From contig CAZBNB010000018.1 of NCBI GenBank assembly GCA_964493245.1, positions 1 to 59,425 of the forward strand: DNA of 59,425 bases, written 5' to 3'. The notes beneath the pieces were generated by a model, which did no database searches, was not told where the DNA came from, and was given only the letters and a program-made list of their open reading frames with translations. The position numbers and the translations under genes were made by a program. This DNA comes from CAZBNB01 sp964493245. GTDB taxonomy: Bacteria; Pseudomonadota; Gammaproteobacteria; Legionellales; Legionellaceae. Each line of letters begins with the position of its first letter. Within the stretch, counting starts at the first letter, position 1. Of this stretch, positions 44,471 through 52,688 are shown piece by piece.

Positions 44471-46771
44471 ATGTGCGAGCTCGTTTTTTTGATGCTAGCA
44501 TTTTTAATTGTCTTGAGTATATACTGTCTCGAGGACAAGTCCAACAAAAAATATATGGAAATTATTCTTTTTTTAAACGGAATGTTGTTTTTTTATTCTA
44601 AAAATAGCTTGCCATGGATTTTTTTATTTTCAGCTTGCTTTGTAAAAAGACGTTTTGTGTTTTTTATTGCATTCATCTTAGGGGTAGGTTGGGCGGCGTT
44701 GCACGCTGCGTTTTTTGATACGCATGGGATGCCGAAACAGGGGGTAATGCGGCATGCATTATTGTCTGGCACGGTTATCTCAGTTCCTAATCGAACACCC
44801 AATAAAACCCAATTCCAATTTCGTATCGACACACTTAACCATCAATCGGCACGTGCCAATATATTGGTGAGTTGCTATCAAAAATGTCCGATGGTACAGC
44901 TTGGCCAGCACTGGATTTTAAAAGCTAAAATCCATAAACCACGTAACTATGCGAATCCGGGTAGTTTTGATTATGTGCGTTGGCTCACTGCACAACACAT
45001 TTCATGGTTAGCGAACCTGGAGTCAGGGCAAACTCATCGGCAAATTAAGGTTGTACCAAATCATGGCTACATCTTATTTTTGCGCGAAAAATTATCACAG
45101 CGCTTAGAGAAATTGCATTTTCAGGCGAGTTCAATTGGTATTGTGCAAGCGCTCGCCCTTGGACTGACTAAAAATTTAAATCAACCTTTGTGGGATTTGT
45201 TTCGACGAACAGGCACCACGCACTTGATGGTGATCTCGGGTGCGCATATTGGATTGGTTGCCGGCTTTGGTTTTTCTTTAACCAAATGGTTATGGTGCCG
45301 ATTAGAGCGCTTTTGTTTACAGATTCCAGCGCAACAAGTTGCAGCGATTGTTGGTATGGTATTTGCCTTAGGATATGCGATATTAGCTGGCTTTGCTGTA
45401 CCGGCGCAACGTTCTTTTATCGCTTGTTGTGTGATGTTATCTCGCTATTTTTTTAATTGGCGCTTTAGTACATGGCAAGCATGGCGATATGCGTTATTTT
45501 TAGTATTGCTTATTGAACCGCATGCGGTGTATTTATCCGGGTTTTATTTATCGTTTATGGCTGTGGCTATTTTAGTTGCAATCAATCAACGTATTGCCAT
45601 GAATGGATGGCGAAAAATGATAGCGATTCAATTGGCTTGTTTGTTGGGTTTAATGCCCCTGACCTTATTTTGGTTTTCATATGGGGCTATCAACGGTTTG
45701 TTGGCTAATTTATTGGCTATTCCATGGGTCGGTTTTGTTATTGTACCGTTATCGTTGATGACGACTTTATTAGGCCAATGGGATCAGATGGCCTGGTTGG
45801 CTTGGGGGTTAGATCAATCGATAGAGGTGTTGCTGTACTATCTGAATACCATTGATCGTTTTTCCTGGATCAATTTAACCCATACGTATGCTTCAATTAT
45901 TTCACCATTAAGCATGCTTATGGCAATGATGCTCATATTATTTTTACCGTTACGTCAATATGGTTTCATCATAGCGATTTTTATATTGGTAGGAATTTAT
46001 CCTAAACAGGAAGCGATTAAAACAGGGGAAGCGAGAGTCGATGTTTTAGATGTGGGACAAGGATTGGCTGTGTTAGTGCGTACGGCTTCTCATACGATGG
46101 TTTATGATACAGGGATGCAGTTTTATCGTGGCTCTGATATGGGGCAAATGGTTATTTTACCGTATTTGAAGACGTTGGGTATTCAACATTTAGATAAAAT
46201 GGTTATCAGTCATCCCGATCAGGATCATCGTGGTGGATTGAAGTCTCTGCAGGCGGCGATACCGATTGATGAGTTGATTGTTGATAACCCTAAACGTTAT
46301 CGCCATGCAGTGAGCTGCCATCGTTACCCTGATTGGTCTTGGGATAATGTGACATTTCATTTCTTTCAAATTAAAACGGATCTGCATAGTAAAAATAACA
46401 CTTCTTGTGTGTTGCAATTAAGTACGGCAGAAGGACAAGTTCTCTTAACCGGTGATATTGAAAAGAAAGCTGAGCAATATTTGGTTATAAATTACAATCA
46501 ACAGCTACAATCTTCACTGATCGTCGTACCTCATCATGGTAGTAAAACCTCCTCCAGTGAGTTATTTCTCTCAATGGTAAAACCAAAATATGCTTTGATT
46601 TCTTATGGTTTTGATAACCGCTATCGTTTTCCACATGAACAAGTTTTAGCGCGTTATCAGGCGAAAAAGGTAGATGTATTCAATACTGTTGACTGTGGAA
46701 TGATGAGCGTGACTTTAAGTGCAAAGGGCGTTTTGTCACCTGTGTGTTATCGAAAACAGAATGATTCGTAA
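44471..46771 (+). CDS. comEC: DNA internalisation/competence protein ComEC (Rec2)
   Basis: 766 aa. Inner-membrane channel for uptake of single-stranded DNA. N-terminal membrane segments and DUF4131-like region, the competence core (ALALGLTKNLNQPLWDLFRR, then GTTHLMVISGAHIGLVAG) and a C-terminal metallo-beta-lactamase-like domain with VDVLDVGQGLAVLVRT, SHPDQDHRGGL and VVPHHGSKTSSS. The start chosen, ATG 44471, has AAGG 5-6 nt upstream inside the end of repeat D. The gene suggests natural competence, which fits the transferred cargo further along, but other com genes are not in the window. Confidence 0.93.
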   Translation: MCELVFLMLAFLIVLSIYCLEDKSNKKYMEIILFLNGMLFFYSKNSLPWIFLFSACFVKRRFVFFIAFILGVGWAALHAAFFDTHGMPKQGVMRHALLSGTVISVPNRTPNKTQFQFRIDTLNHQSARANILVSCYQKCPMVQLGQHWILKAKIHKPRNYANPGSFDYVRWLTAQHISWLANLESGQTHRQIKVVPNHGYILFLREKLSQRLEKLHFQASSIGIVQALALGLTKNLNQPLWDLFRRTGTTHLMVISGAHIGLVAGFGFSLTKWLWCRLERFCLQIPAQQVAAIVGMVFALGYAILAGFAVPAQRSFIACCVMLSRYFFNWRFSTWQAWRYALFLVLLIEPHAVYLSGFYLSFMAVAILVAINQRIAMNGWRKMIAIQLACLLGLMPLTLFWFSYGAINGLLANLLAIPWVGFVIVPLSLMTTLLGQWDQMAWLAWGLDQSIEVLLYYLNTIDRFSWINLTHTYASIISPLSMLMAMMLILFLPLRQYGFIIAIFILVGIYPKQEAIKTGEARVDVLDVGQGLAVLVRTASHTMVYDTGMQFYRGSDMGQMVILPYLKTLGIQHLDKMVISHPDQDHRGGLKSLQAAIPIDELIVDNPKRYRHAVSCHRYPDWSWDNVTFHFFQIKTDLHSKNNTSCVLQLSTAEGQVLLTGDIEKKAEQYLVINYNQQLQSSLIVVPHHGSKTSSSELFLSMVKPKYALISYGFDNRYRFPHEQVLARYQAKKVDVFNTVDCGMMSVTLSAKGVLSPVCYRKQNDS

Positions 46772-46802
46772 ACAGAAATGACAAATAATATCGATCTATT
46801 CT

Positions 46803-46989
46803 TAAAAAACCCCTGTTCGGCGTTTTTATGCTTTTAAACCTTCGATAAATCAATGATTACTTCGTTAAACGCTCTAAAAAATGCTCACATTAGCGCTGCT
46901 AGTGCTGCGCTTTTTTAGAGCGTTTGCCTCGTACTCATTGATTTCTCTCGATTTAAAAGCATAAAAACTCCGAACAGGGGTTTAAAAAA
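46803..46989. repeat. Palindromic element E
   Basis: Outer arms at 46803-46838 and 46952-46989 (CCCCTGTTCGG / CCGAACAGGGG with TTTTTATGCTTTTAAA / TTTAAAAGCATAAAAA), and inner arms AAACGCTCTAAAAAA / TTTTTTAGAGCGTTT around 46867-46925. MITE-like, with only this copy in the window. With the next repeat it fills the 542-bp gene-free stretch between comEC and the NTPDase gene. Confidence 0.75.
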
Positions 46990-47061
46990 TAATTTGAATT
47001 CACGTATTGAAATTATTTTTTGCTTAGATCTAAATGACTGTTAGTCAGTCTTGCTTAAAAG

Positions 47062-47245
47062 TCAGAACAAACGTATCTAATCGTGTGATATAAAATCACT
47101 TTATCTGCTTTTGGCGCTTTATGCGCGGAATCCAGATCACGATCTTGATTGAAATCTTATGGATCCTGAGCATAAAGCGCAGGTTGTAGCTCAAAAAAGT
47201 GATTTTTGTTCAAAAATCAGACGATTTTTCCCTGCTTAAAAGTCC
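47062..47245. repeat. Repeat family C, copy 3 (divergent)
   Basis: GAACAAACGTATCTAA, GGCGCTTTATGCGCGGAATC and GAGCATAAAGCGCAGGTTGT align with copies 1 and 2, but an extra inverted pair (AAATCACTTT / AAAAGTGATTTT) widens the centre. It lies directly upstream of the NTPDase gene. Confidence 0.65.
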
Positions 47246-47313
47246 GTTTCGTTGCTTTTTTTACCGTTGCTAATGTATAATGTGCCAAATTTTTTGTTAG
47301 AGAATTATTCATT

Positions 47314-48465
47314 ATGAACTTTTTAAAGCTTATTATCAGTACGGTACTGTTTGCAGGATCAACCTTGGTTTATGCTGGTGATGATGTGTGTTCACAGCGT
47401 CATTGCATGATGGTGGTCGATGCGGGCAGTTCGGGTAGTCGAGTGCATTTGTATGCCTATGACGAAGATGCGCAACAATCACCTATCAATATCAGTGAAT
47501 TGTATACGAAAAAAATAACACCTGGTTTTGCATCACTCGATACAAAAATGGATGACGTTTATAACTATCTGGATAAATTATTAGTTGGTACACCAGCTAA
47601 TAATGTCCCCGTTTATTTTTATGCTACAGCAGGCATGCGTTTAATTCCTGCTCAACAGCAGCAAGATTTGTATCGTCTTTTGAAGCAATGGTTTTGGACT
47701 CAACCACAATGGCAATTAGAGGAAGCACGCACCATCAGTGGCTCAGAGGAAGGCATCTATGGCTGGCTTGGTACAAACTACTTCTTACATACTTTTGACA
47801 CCAAAGATAAGACGCCTGTTGGTTTTATAGAAGTAGGTGGGGCGTCTGTACAATTGGTTTTACCGATTGATGATTTGACTGATATTCAAAGAGAAGACAT
47901 TGTTCGAGTAATCGCTTATGGCCAGCAATTTCTATTGTACGCACATAGCTTTTTAGGTGCAGGGGTAGGCGAGGTGACTAAACAATTACCGAATACACCT
48001 ACTTGTTACCCGAATCATTATTCATTGCCTAATGGTGATCAAGCTCAAGGTGATGCGGTGCAGTGTAGCCAAAGTATCACGTCGGTCATTGATGCTAATA
48101 GTGCAATTAGTGTCAGTGCCAAGTCTGCGACAAAAAATAATCATCCAGCAGCGTGGTATATTACGGGGGCGCCAACTTATCTGGTCAAGCAATCTCAAGC
48201 TTATTTTGAAAATAATGGCTTATCACCGCAATCTTTATTAGATTTTGCTAATACAGCATATTGCCAAAAAGAATGGTCTGTATTACAAACCTTATATCCT
48301 AATGATGCTTATATTTCACAATATTGCGTATCAGGCTCATTGTTCCGTAGTCTTGCAGTTGATAGCTTTGGTCTGAATCCTGATCAAGCACTACAAACTT
48401 TAGCAGAAGATAAAAGTCCCGATTGGACAATGGGTGTTGTTATACAACGCACTTCGTCAAATTAA
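47314..48465 (+). CDS. Secreted ecto-NTPDase (apyrase, GDA1/CD39 family)
   Basis: 383 aa with a signal peptide (LLISTVLFAGSTLVYA-type, cut before GDDVC). All five apyrase conserved regions are visible: VDAGSSGSRVHLY, YATAGMR, ISGSEEGIYGWLGTNY, GFIEVGGASVQLV and DWTMGV. Paired cysteines suggest disulfides. The family hydrolyses nucleoside tri- and diphosphates outside the cytoplasm. It is mainly eukaryotic; among bacteria it is known from Legionella (Lpg1905), where it aids intracellular growth. The gene is monocistronic, with repeats upstream and a terminator downstream. Confidence 0.93.
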   Translation: MNFLKLIISTVLFAGSTLVYAGDDVCSQRHCMMVVDAGSSGSRVHLYAYDEDAQQSPINISELYTKKITPGFASLDTKMDDVYNYLDKLLVGTPANNVPVYFYATAGMRLIPAQQQQDLYRLLKQWFWTQPQWQLEEARTISGSEEGIYGWLGTNYFLHTFDTKDKTPVGFIEVGGASVQLVLPIDDLTDIQREDIVRVIAYGQQFLLYAHSFLGAGVGEVTKQLPNTPTCYPNHYSLPNGDQAQGDAVQCSQSITSVIDANSAISVSAKSATKNNHPAAWYITGAPTYLVKQSQAYFENNGLSPQSLLDFANTAYCQKEWSVLQTLYPNDAYISQYCVSGSLFRSLAVDSFGLNPDQALQTLAEDKSPDWTMGVVIQRTSSN

Positions 48466-48482
48466 TTCTAATTCTAATTCTG

Positions 48483-48519
48483 AAAGCTGGTCTTCTTGTA
48501 AGCCCAGCTTTTTTTTGTC
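48483..48519 (+). terminator. Intrinsic terminator after the NTPDase gene
   Basis: AAAGCTGG and CCAGCTTT form a stem, followed by a run of T (TTTTTTTT). It lies 18 bp after the stop codon. A short triple repeat of TTCTAA lies between them. Confidence 0.85.
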
Positions 48520-48540
48520 TTTATGGTAATGATCCTACCC

Positions 48541-48658
48541 TGATTTGTCGGACACCCTGCTAAGAGAGTAAAATCTTAGGCAGAGGTGAAAAATGAGCAA
48601 TAATGATTTAGAACAAAAAATAATCAGGAAGAAATATAGTCCTCAATTATTTTATTGA
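48541..48658 (+). pseudogene. 5' remnant of an IS3-type insertion sequence
   Basis: TGATTTGTCGGACACCCTGC looks like an IS3-family left end, and 33 bp further, after CAGAGGTG, an ATG opens MSNNDLEQKIIRKKYSPQL, like the start of an IS3 OrfA transposase (RKKYSP motif). The frame stops after 21 codons where it meets the end of the neighbouring minus-strand gene. The rest of the element is gone. It marks the border of the accessory region. Confidence 0.6.
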
Positions 48659-49273
48659 TAATTCCTCTCCCAATGGTCCAATCTCCTTGCCATCTGGTGT
48701 AAATAACCAATACCAATCATAACTGCCACCCCCAATAAAATAACGATGCTGTTGTAAGGCTAAATATCCTTGATACTCGCCGGATGCAATGACTTCCAGT
48801 TCATTTGCTGGCTGGATATAACGAGAATTAGTTCCATCAACATTAATGGCATGGACTGCGCCAGATACCGCCCAGGCGGATGTTACAAAATAAAGTGTTC
48901 TGCTATTGGGGGAGAAATGTAATTGCTGAGGGTCTACAATTCGCTTTTTTGGTTTGTTACAGGAAAAATTATTGTCTACCAGCAATCGCTCTGTTTTATT
49001 AGCGATATTATAAATCCAAATTTGGTTACCGTATTTGCTAGATATATCTGAAAAATGAAGGCATTTTTGTGGGATAATTTGATGTCCTGTTCTAATAAAT
49101 GCGATGAGCTTTTTGTTGGGTGATAAAATTGGAGAACCATCTTGATTGGTGTTAGTTAACTGGATATCTTGCCCCCCTTGAGAATAATAAATATTCCCTG
49201 CTTTAACAAAAACACTGGCGAACGAGGATGATGCAATAACGAATAGACATGCAATGAAAGAAAATAAACGCAT
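48647..49273 (-). CDS. Periplasmic TolB-like beta-propeller protein, possible immunity protein
   Basis: 208 aa. Signal peptide MRLFSFIACLFVIASSSFAS, then blades of the TolB/WD40-like type: GNIYYSQGGQDIQLT, SPILSPNKKLIAFIRTG, GNQIWIYNIANKTERLL and LHFSPNSRTLYFVTSAWA. Its ATG overlaps the stop of the upstream lysozyme-fold gene by one base (TAATG), so the two are translated together. A periplasmic partner co-translated behind a peptidoglycan-attacking protein is the usual place for an immunity protein; this role is inferred. Confidence 0.75.
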   Translation of the reverse strand: MRLFSFIACLFVIASSSFASVFVKAGNIYYSQGGQDIQLTNTNQDGSPILSPNKKLIAFIRTGHQIIPQKCLHFSDISSKYGNQIWIYNIANKTERLLVDNNFSCNKPKKRIVDPQQLHFSPNSRTLYFVTSAWAVSGAVHAINVDGTNSRYIQPANELEVIASGEYQGYLALQQHRYFIGGGSYDWYWLFTPDGKEIGPLGEELSIK

Positions 49274-49947
49274 TATAATTCCTTAGGTTTTTTTTCAATC
49301 AGATCATGTAGCTTTCTTTGAAATAAGCTTTTGGGGGCAGCCCTTAAATAAACATGTCCTAAACGTGACATACAAATTTCAAGTTCAATTTTGTGTTGTT
49401 TTATAAGTTCTATGCGGTGTTCTTGCTTTACCCATTTATTAGCGTCGACGTAATAATCGGAGATGACACCCTTCTTATCCTTGCGTACGCGAGATACTTT
49501 ATAAACCTGTACAATATTGCCTTCCTTATACCCTTCGATGAGTTCTATTCCCTTCCATAATTTCTCAAATTGATCATCAGTAAATTCTTTGACTTTGCGT
49601 TCATCTTTTACTCCAGTGGCCTCTTGCAGAAATTTTATATATTTTGCAGTGTTGTTTTCTTTAGGTGGTGCAAAAATCATCATCATTTCATAGATGGAAG
49701 AATTAGCGTAAGTAATTTTCAATACGTCCAGCAAAGCCAAGTGTCCTGATTCATAATCTGGGAATACTGCAAATTTGAAAGCAACGCCAATTTGTCCATG
49801 CTTTTTGCTAATTTGACCTGGCCATGTATTTCCTGGATTATGATTGCGCCATGCAAAGGTACCACCGTAATATCTAAAATGTTGTCCTGCGTCGTCTGTG
49901 TAGATAACTGAATGCCCAAGACCTTGTTCTGCTTTTATAAACGTCAT
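49273..49947 (-). CDS. Lysozyme-fold protein (P5-like), candidate antibacterial toxin
   Basis: 224 aa, no signal peptide. Residues about 25-145 match the pattern of the P5-like lysozyme fold: FAWRNHNPGN, FAVFPDYESGHLALLDVL, then IFAPPKENNTAKYIKFLQ with ATGV, and a following VKEFTDDQFEKLWKGIELIE-GYKEG segment, as in C-terminal toxin domains of polymorphic and type VI secretion proteins. It probably cleaves peptidoglycan. The C-terminal 80 residues are unmatched and basic. A fair ribosome site (AAAGGA) precedes the ATG. Its lack of an export signal implies delivery by a secretion machine or phage-like lysis. Confidence 0.7.
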   Translation of the reverse strand: MTFIKAEQGLGHSVIYTDDAGQHFRYYGGTFAWRNHNPGNTWPGQISKKHGQIGVAFKFAVFPDYESGHLALLDVLKITYANSSIYEMMMIFAPPKENNTAKYIKFLQEATGVKDERKVKEFTDDQFEKLWKGIELIEGYKEGNIVQVYKVSRVRKDKKGVISDYYVDANKWVKQEHRIELIKQHKIELEICMSRLGHVYLRAAPKSLFQRKLHDLIEKKPKEL

Positions 49948-49980
49948 GATACAAAAATCCTTTAACAGGTGTAGTAGTCC

Positions 49981-50044
49981 GTCGACAAATTGTCGACAGT
50001 TGAAAACCTTTATCGAATTAGTTGTACGAAATAAACGTACAACT
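49981..50044. promoter_or_regulatory. Two palindromes upstream of the lysozyme-fold gene
   Basis: GTCGACAAATTGTCGAC (49981-49997) is a 17-bp near-perfect palindrome of operator form, 34 bp before the lysozyme-fold start. AGTTGTACG and CGTACAACT (50020-50044) form a 9-bp stem with a 7-nt loop just after the yhcG-type gene. The first may bind a regulator; the second may end the upstream transcript. No factor is known. Confidence 0.45.
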
Positions 50045-50059
50045 GATTATCTCTATAAA

Positions 50060-51085
50060 TTAATCTTTATTTGGTAATTGATTAAAAGCGGCACGCTCAC
50101 GTTCTAATTCAGTTCGCAGCTCTTCTTCAGTAGGTAAATAGCGTAAATATTCTGATGCAAAAAGTTGTTTGCTGTCGGCTAATACTGAATATTTAGCGAT
50201 AGTTTCACTTTTTTGACTGCAAAGAATCAAACCGATGCTGGGATTATCATCAGCTCCTTTATGGTGCTGATCATAAATTCGTACATAAGTATCCATTTGA
50301 CCTACGTCTTGATGGGTAAGCGGGCCTATTTTAAGATCAATCAGCAAAAAACATTTGAGTTTAAAATTATAAAATACCAAATCAATGTAAAAGTCTTGTT
50401 CGTCTGTGGCAATTCGCTGTTGACGAGCGGCGAATGCAAAGCCTTTGCCGAGCTCTAGTAAAAATTGCTGAAGATTATTGATAAGCGCTTGTTCTAAATT
50501 AGTTTCCAACGTGGTGGTGTGGGGTAAATTCAAAAATTCTAGAATATAAGGATCACGTAAATAATCCTTGGGGTTGTTTTTTAACGGCTCAATATGGGTA
50601 TTAGCTTCATCAATGACAGGTTGCTTGTCTTTACTTGATAATAAACGCTCATAGTACAATTTATCTACTTGACGCTCTAATGCTCGAGCGCTCCAAGAGT
50701 AATCTATGGCTTCTTTCACGTACCATTCACGCGCTTTTGGATTTTCAATCCGGAGCAAAATACGATAATGAGTCCAACTCAATTCGGATCGCACTGAGAT
50801 CCAAATTGGATATGCTTGATAAAATGCCCTCATAAATCTCAAATTGCGCTCATAAAATCCTTTACCAAACTCTTTTTGTAGTTGCTCAGCAAGATGTTTT
50901 AACTGTGATTCTCCATAAGCTGCGCGGTGGTGTCCTTTTTGTTCGTGTTCAACAATTAAACGACCAACTTCCCAATAGGTTTGTACCATCGTGTGATTAA
51001 TTGTTGCTTGAAGTCGAGTTTTCGCCTGACTAAGCAAAGTGCGGATGGCAGTAAGTAACTCTGGGTTTGATAGTGATTGCGTCAT
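50060..51085 (-). CDS. YhcG-type PDDEXK nuclease family protein (DUF1016)
   Basis: 341 aa. The N-terminal DUF1016 region (YWEVGRLIVEHEQKGHHRAAYG, LRFMRAFYQAYP, LSWTHYRILLRIENPKAREW) and a C-terminal PDDEXK nuclease fold (DFYIDLVFYNFKLKCFLLIDLKIG, then GQMDTYVRIY) are both complete. Members are common on genomic islands beside integrases and restriction systems; their function is not settled. Its ATG overlaps the stop of the integrase gene, so the two are co-translated. Confidence 0.88.
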   Translation of the reverse strand: MTQSLSNPELLTAIRTLLSQAKTRLQATINHTMVQTYWEVGRLIVEHEQKGHHRAAYGESQLKHLAEQLQKEFGKGFYERNLRFMRAFYQAYPIWISVRSELSWTHYRILLRIENPKAREWYVKEAIDYSWSARALERQVDKLYYERLLSSKDKQPVIDEANTHIEPLKNNPKDYLRDPYILEFLNLPHTTTLETNLEQALINNLQQFLLELGKGFAFAARQQRIATDEQDFYIDLVFYNFKLKCFLLIDLKIGPLTHQDVGQMDTYVRIYDQHHKGADDNPSIGLILCSQKSETIAKYSVLADSKQLFASEYLRYLPTEEELRTELERERAAFNQLPNKD

Positions 51086-52323
51086 GCTAAATGCTCCGTT
51101 TTTATTGGTTGGATTGCTGTTACAGTTGTGGATGTTACACCCATAGATTTTAAAATAAAATCGGTGATTAGTTGCATAGGTTTTCGTAGTCGCTCAACAT
51201 CAGCAATGATATAACCAGCAGTGACATCATTGGTCATTTTATGATTAAGTAAGCGCTTAAGAGCGTAAGCAGAAATATCCATGCTTTCAGCGATAGTTAT
51301 GAAGGTCCTGCGCAAATCATGAACAGTAAACGCTATTCCAGAAGCCTTAGTAACGTGTGCCATTTGCTTACGAGGCTCGATAATGTGTCCAGCGGCACCA
51401 GTTCCAGGAAAAACGTATTGGTTAGTTTTGGATTGATAGCGTTGAGCAAGCAAATGATGAAGATAATCCGATAGTGGCAGTATATGGATTTCACCATTTT
51501 TAGTTTCTAAAATAGTCAGTGTTTTTGCAGTGAGATCAATTTGCTCCCAGGTAAGAGTTGCGGCTTCCTGTCTGCGTAATCCAGTAAACAAAATAAGCAG
51601 GAGGTAATCCCGTAAGATTTCATTTTGCACAAGCTCTATCCCTTGATACCAGGGAGCAAGTTCATAAGATTTAATGTAGGTTTGACGGCGTTCAATTTTG
51701 TACCAAGCTCTAGTTTGCGACAATCGTTTAACCGGATTGTCTGTTACAAGTGATTGACCTTGCGTATCTTCATATTGGCCTGCTGCGAAGTTAAATAAAG
51801 CACGGAGGAGACGCATAGCTAAGTTTGCATAAGCCTCACCGTTTTCTTTCCCCAATTTTTTATGAAGATTGCTTACATTGTCCTTGGTTATGTTGACAAG
51901 CGGTCTATCTACCCATTGTGAAAAGGCTTTTGATAATACTTGATTGTAGTTGGCTATAGTCGTTTTCTTTAGTGATTTACGGGTATCCATATAGTCATCA
52001 AATACTTGTTTTAATGACGTGGCTTTCATTTTAATAGCCCGTTTCCTAGCAATAGGGTCGCCCCCAGAAGCAATTTCACCAATGAGTTTCTGCGCTTCTT
52101 TTCGTGCCGCTTCTGCACTGATCGCATTACATTTACCTATCGTGATGCGTCTTACTTTGTTGCCAATATTTTTTTCTACGACAAAGCTTTTTACCCCTTT
52201 CGCGGTAACACGCAAGGCAAAGCCTTTCAGTTCATCATCACGGTAAAAAATCTGATCTTTACCAACAGGAGGTTCTGCTTTTTTATCCACGAAAGATTTG
52301 TTTATTTTTATCTTGGTAGTCAA
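51082..52323 (-). CDS. Tyrosine recombinase (phage-type island integrase), complete
   Basis: 413 aa starting at TTG, with AAGGAG 6 nt upstream. An N-terminal DUF4102-type arm-binding domain (FYRDDELKGFALRVTAKGVK, IGKCNAISAEAARKEA), a core-binding SAM-like domain, and the catalytic domain with R (TGLRRQEAATL), HxxR (HDLRRTF), H (LLNHKMTND) and Y (AGYI). Such integrases place islands at tRNA genes. It lies 160 bp from the tRNA-like sequence at 52482-52516, and an array of TAGAA motifs lies between. A shortened relative occurs at 57938-58958. Confidence 0.95.
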   Translation of the reverse strand: MTTKIKINKSFVDKKAEPPVGKDQIFYRDDELKGFALRVTAKGVKSFVVEKNIGNKVRRITIGKCNAISAEAARKEAQKLIGEIASGGDPIARKRAIKMKATSLKQVFDDYMDTRKSLKKTTIANYNQVLSKAFSQWVDRPLVNITKDNVSNLHKKLGKENGEAYANLAMRLLRALFNFAAGQYEDTQGQSLVTDNPVKRLSQTRAWYKIERRQTYIKSYELAPWYQGIELVQNEILRDYLLLILFTGLRRQEAATLTWEQIDLTAKTLTILETKNGEIHILPLSDYLHHLLAQRYQSKTNQYVFPGTGAAGHIIEPRKQMAHVTKASGIAFTVHDLRRTFITIAESMDISAYALKRLLNHKMTNDVTAGYIIADVERLRKPMQLITDFILKSMGVTSTTVTAIQPIKTEHLA

Positions 52324-52344
52324 TTACAACTCCTTTTCTATATG

Positions 52345-52467
52345 TAGAAGCCAAGTAGAAAGATTGTGTAGAATTATATAGAAAAATTTAGGAGTGATTA
52401 TAATTCTAACTCCAAGTACTGTATAGAATATTTGGTGATTTTTAGAAAAATATAGAATACACTAGAA
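52345..52467 (+). promoter_or_regulatory. Array of eight TAGAA motifs: candidate integrase arm sites
   Basis: TAGAA occurs eight times in the same orientation within 123 bp (starting at 52345, 52356, 52369, 52379, 52424, 52443, 52453, 52463), between the integrase start and the attachment-like sequence. Short direct repeats here are what phage-type integrases use as arm-binding sites, and they may also control the integrase promoter. Nothing else is seen in 52324-52688 except the att sequence. Confidence 0.45.
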
Positions 52468-52481
52468 ACCGTTATTTTATA

Positions 52482-52516
52482 ATTCGTAATCAATAGGTCA
52501 GCGGTTCGATTCCGTG
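52482..52516 (+). other. Attachment site 1: 3' half of tRNA-Thr(CGU)
   Basis: The 18-bp core ATTCGTAATCAATAGGTC covers a tRNA anticodon loop (TTCGTAA, anticodon CGT), the 3' anticodon stem and the variable loop; GCGGTTCGATTCCG follows as a T arm. The sequence before the core cannot complete the tRNA. The same core recurs at 56510-56527. This fits an att site created by integration into the anticodon loop of a tRNA-Thr gene. Confidence 0.75.
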
Positions 52517-52688
52517 CAACGTCATCATAAAACACTTAAAAATCAACAGATTAGAAAAATAAAAACAGCACAAAATTAAGATAATTATTTTCGTGTTACC
52601 CCGGTGCTACCTTTTACGGCAATTGCTATCGTAGAAGTATCAAATAAAAGTATAATTCCTTCCAATTTAAAATATAGATAGATACCCA

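Noticed and set aside
47314..48465. NTPDase as a sugar kinase/Hsp70-type ASKHA protein or Ppx/GppA phosphatase
   Set aside because: The ASKHA-like fold is shared, but the five apyrase regions, signal peptide and cysteines fit GDA1/CD39 and not Ppx/GppA.
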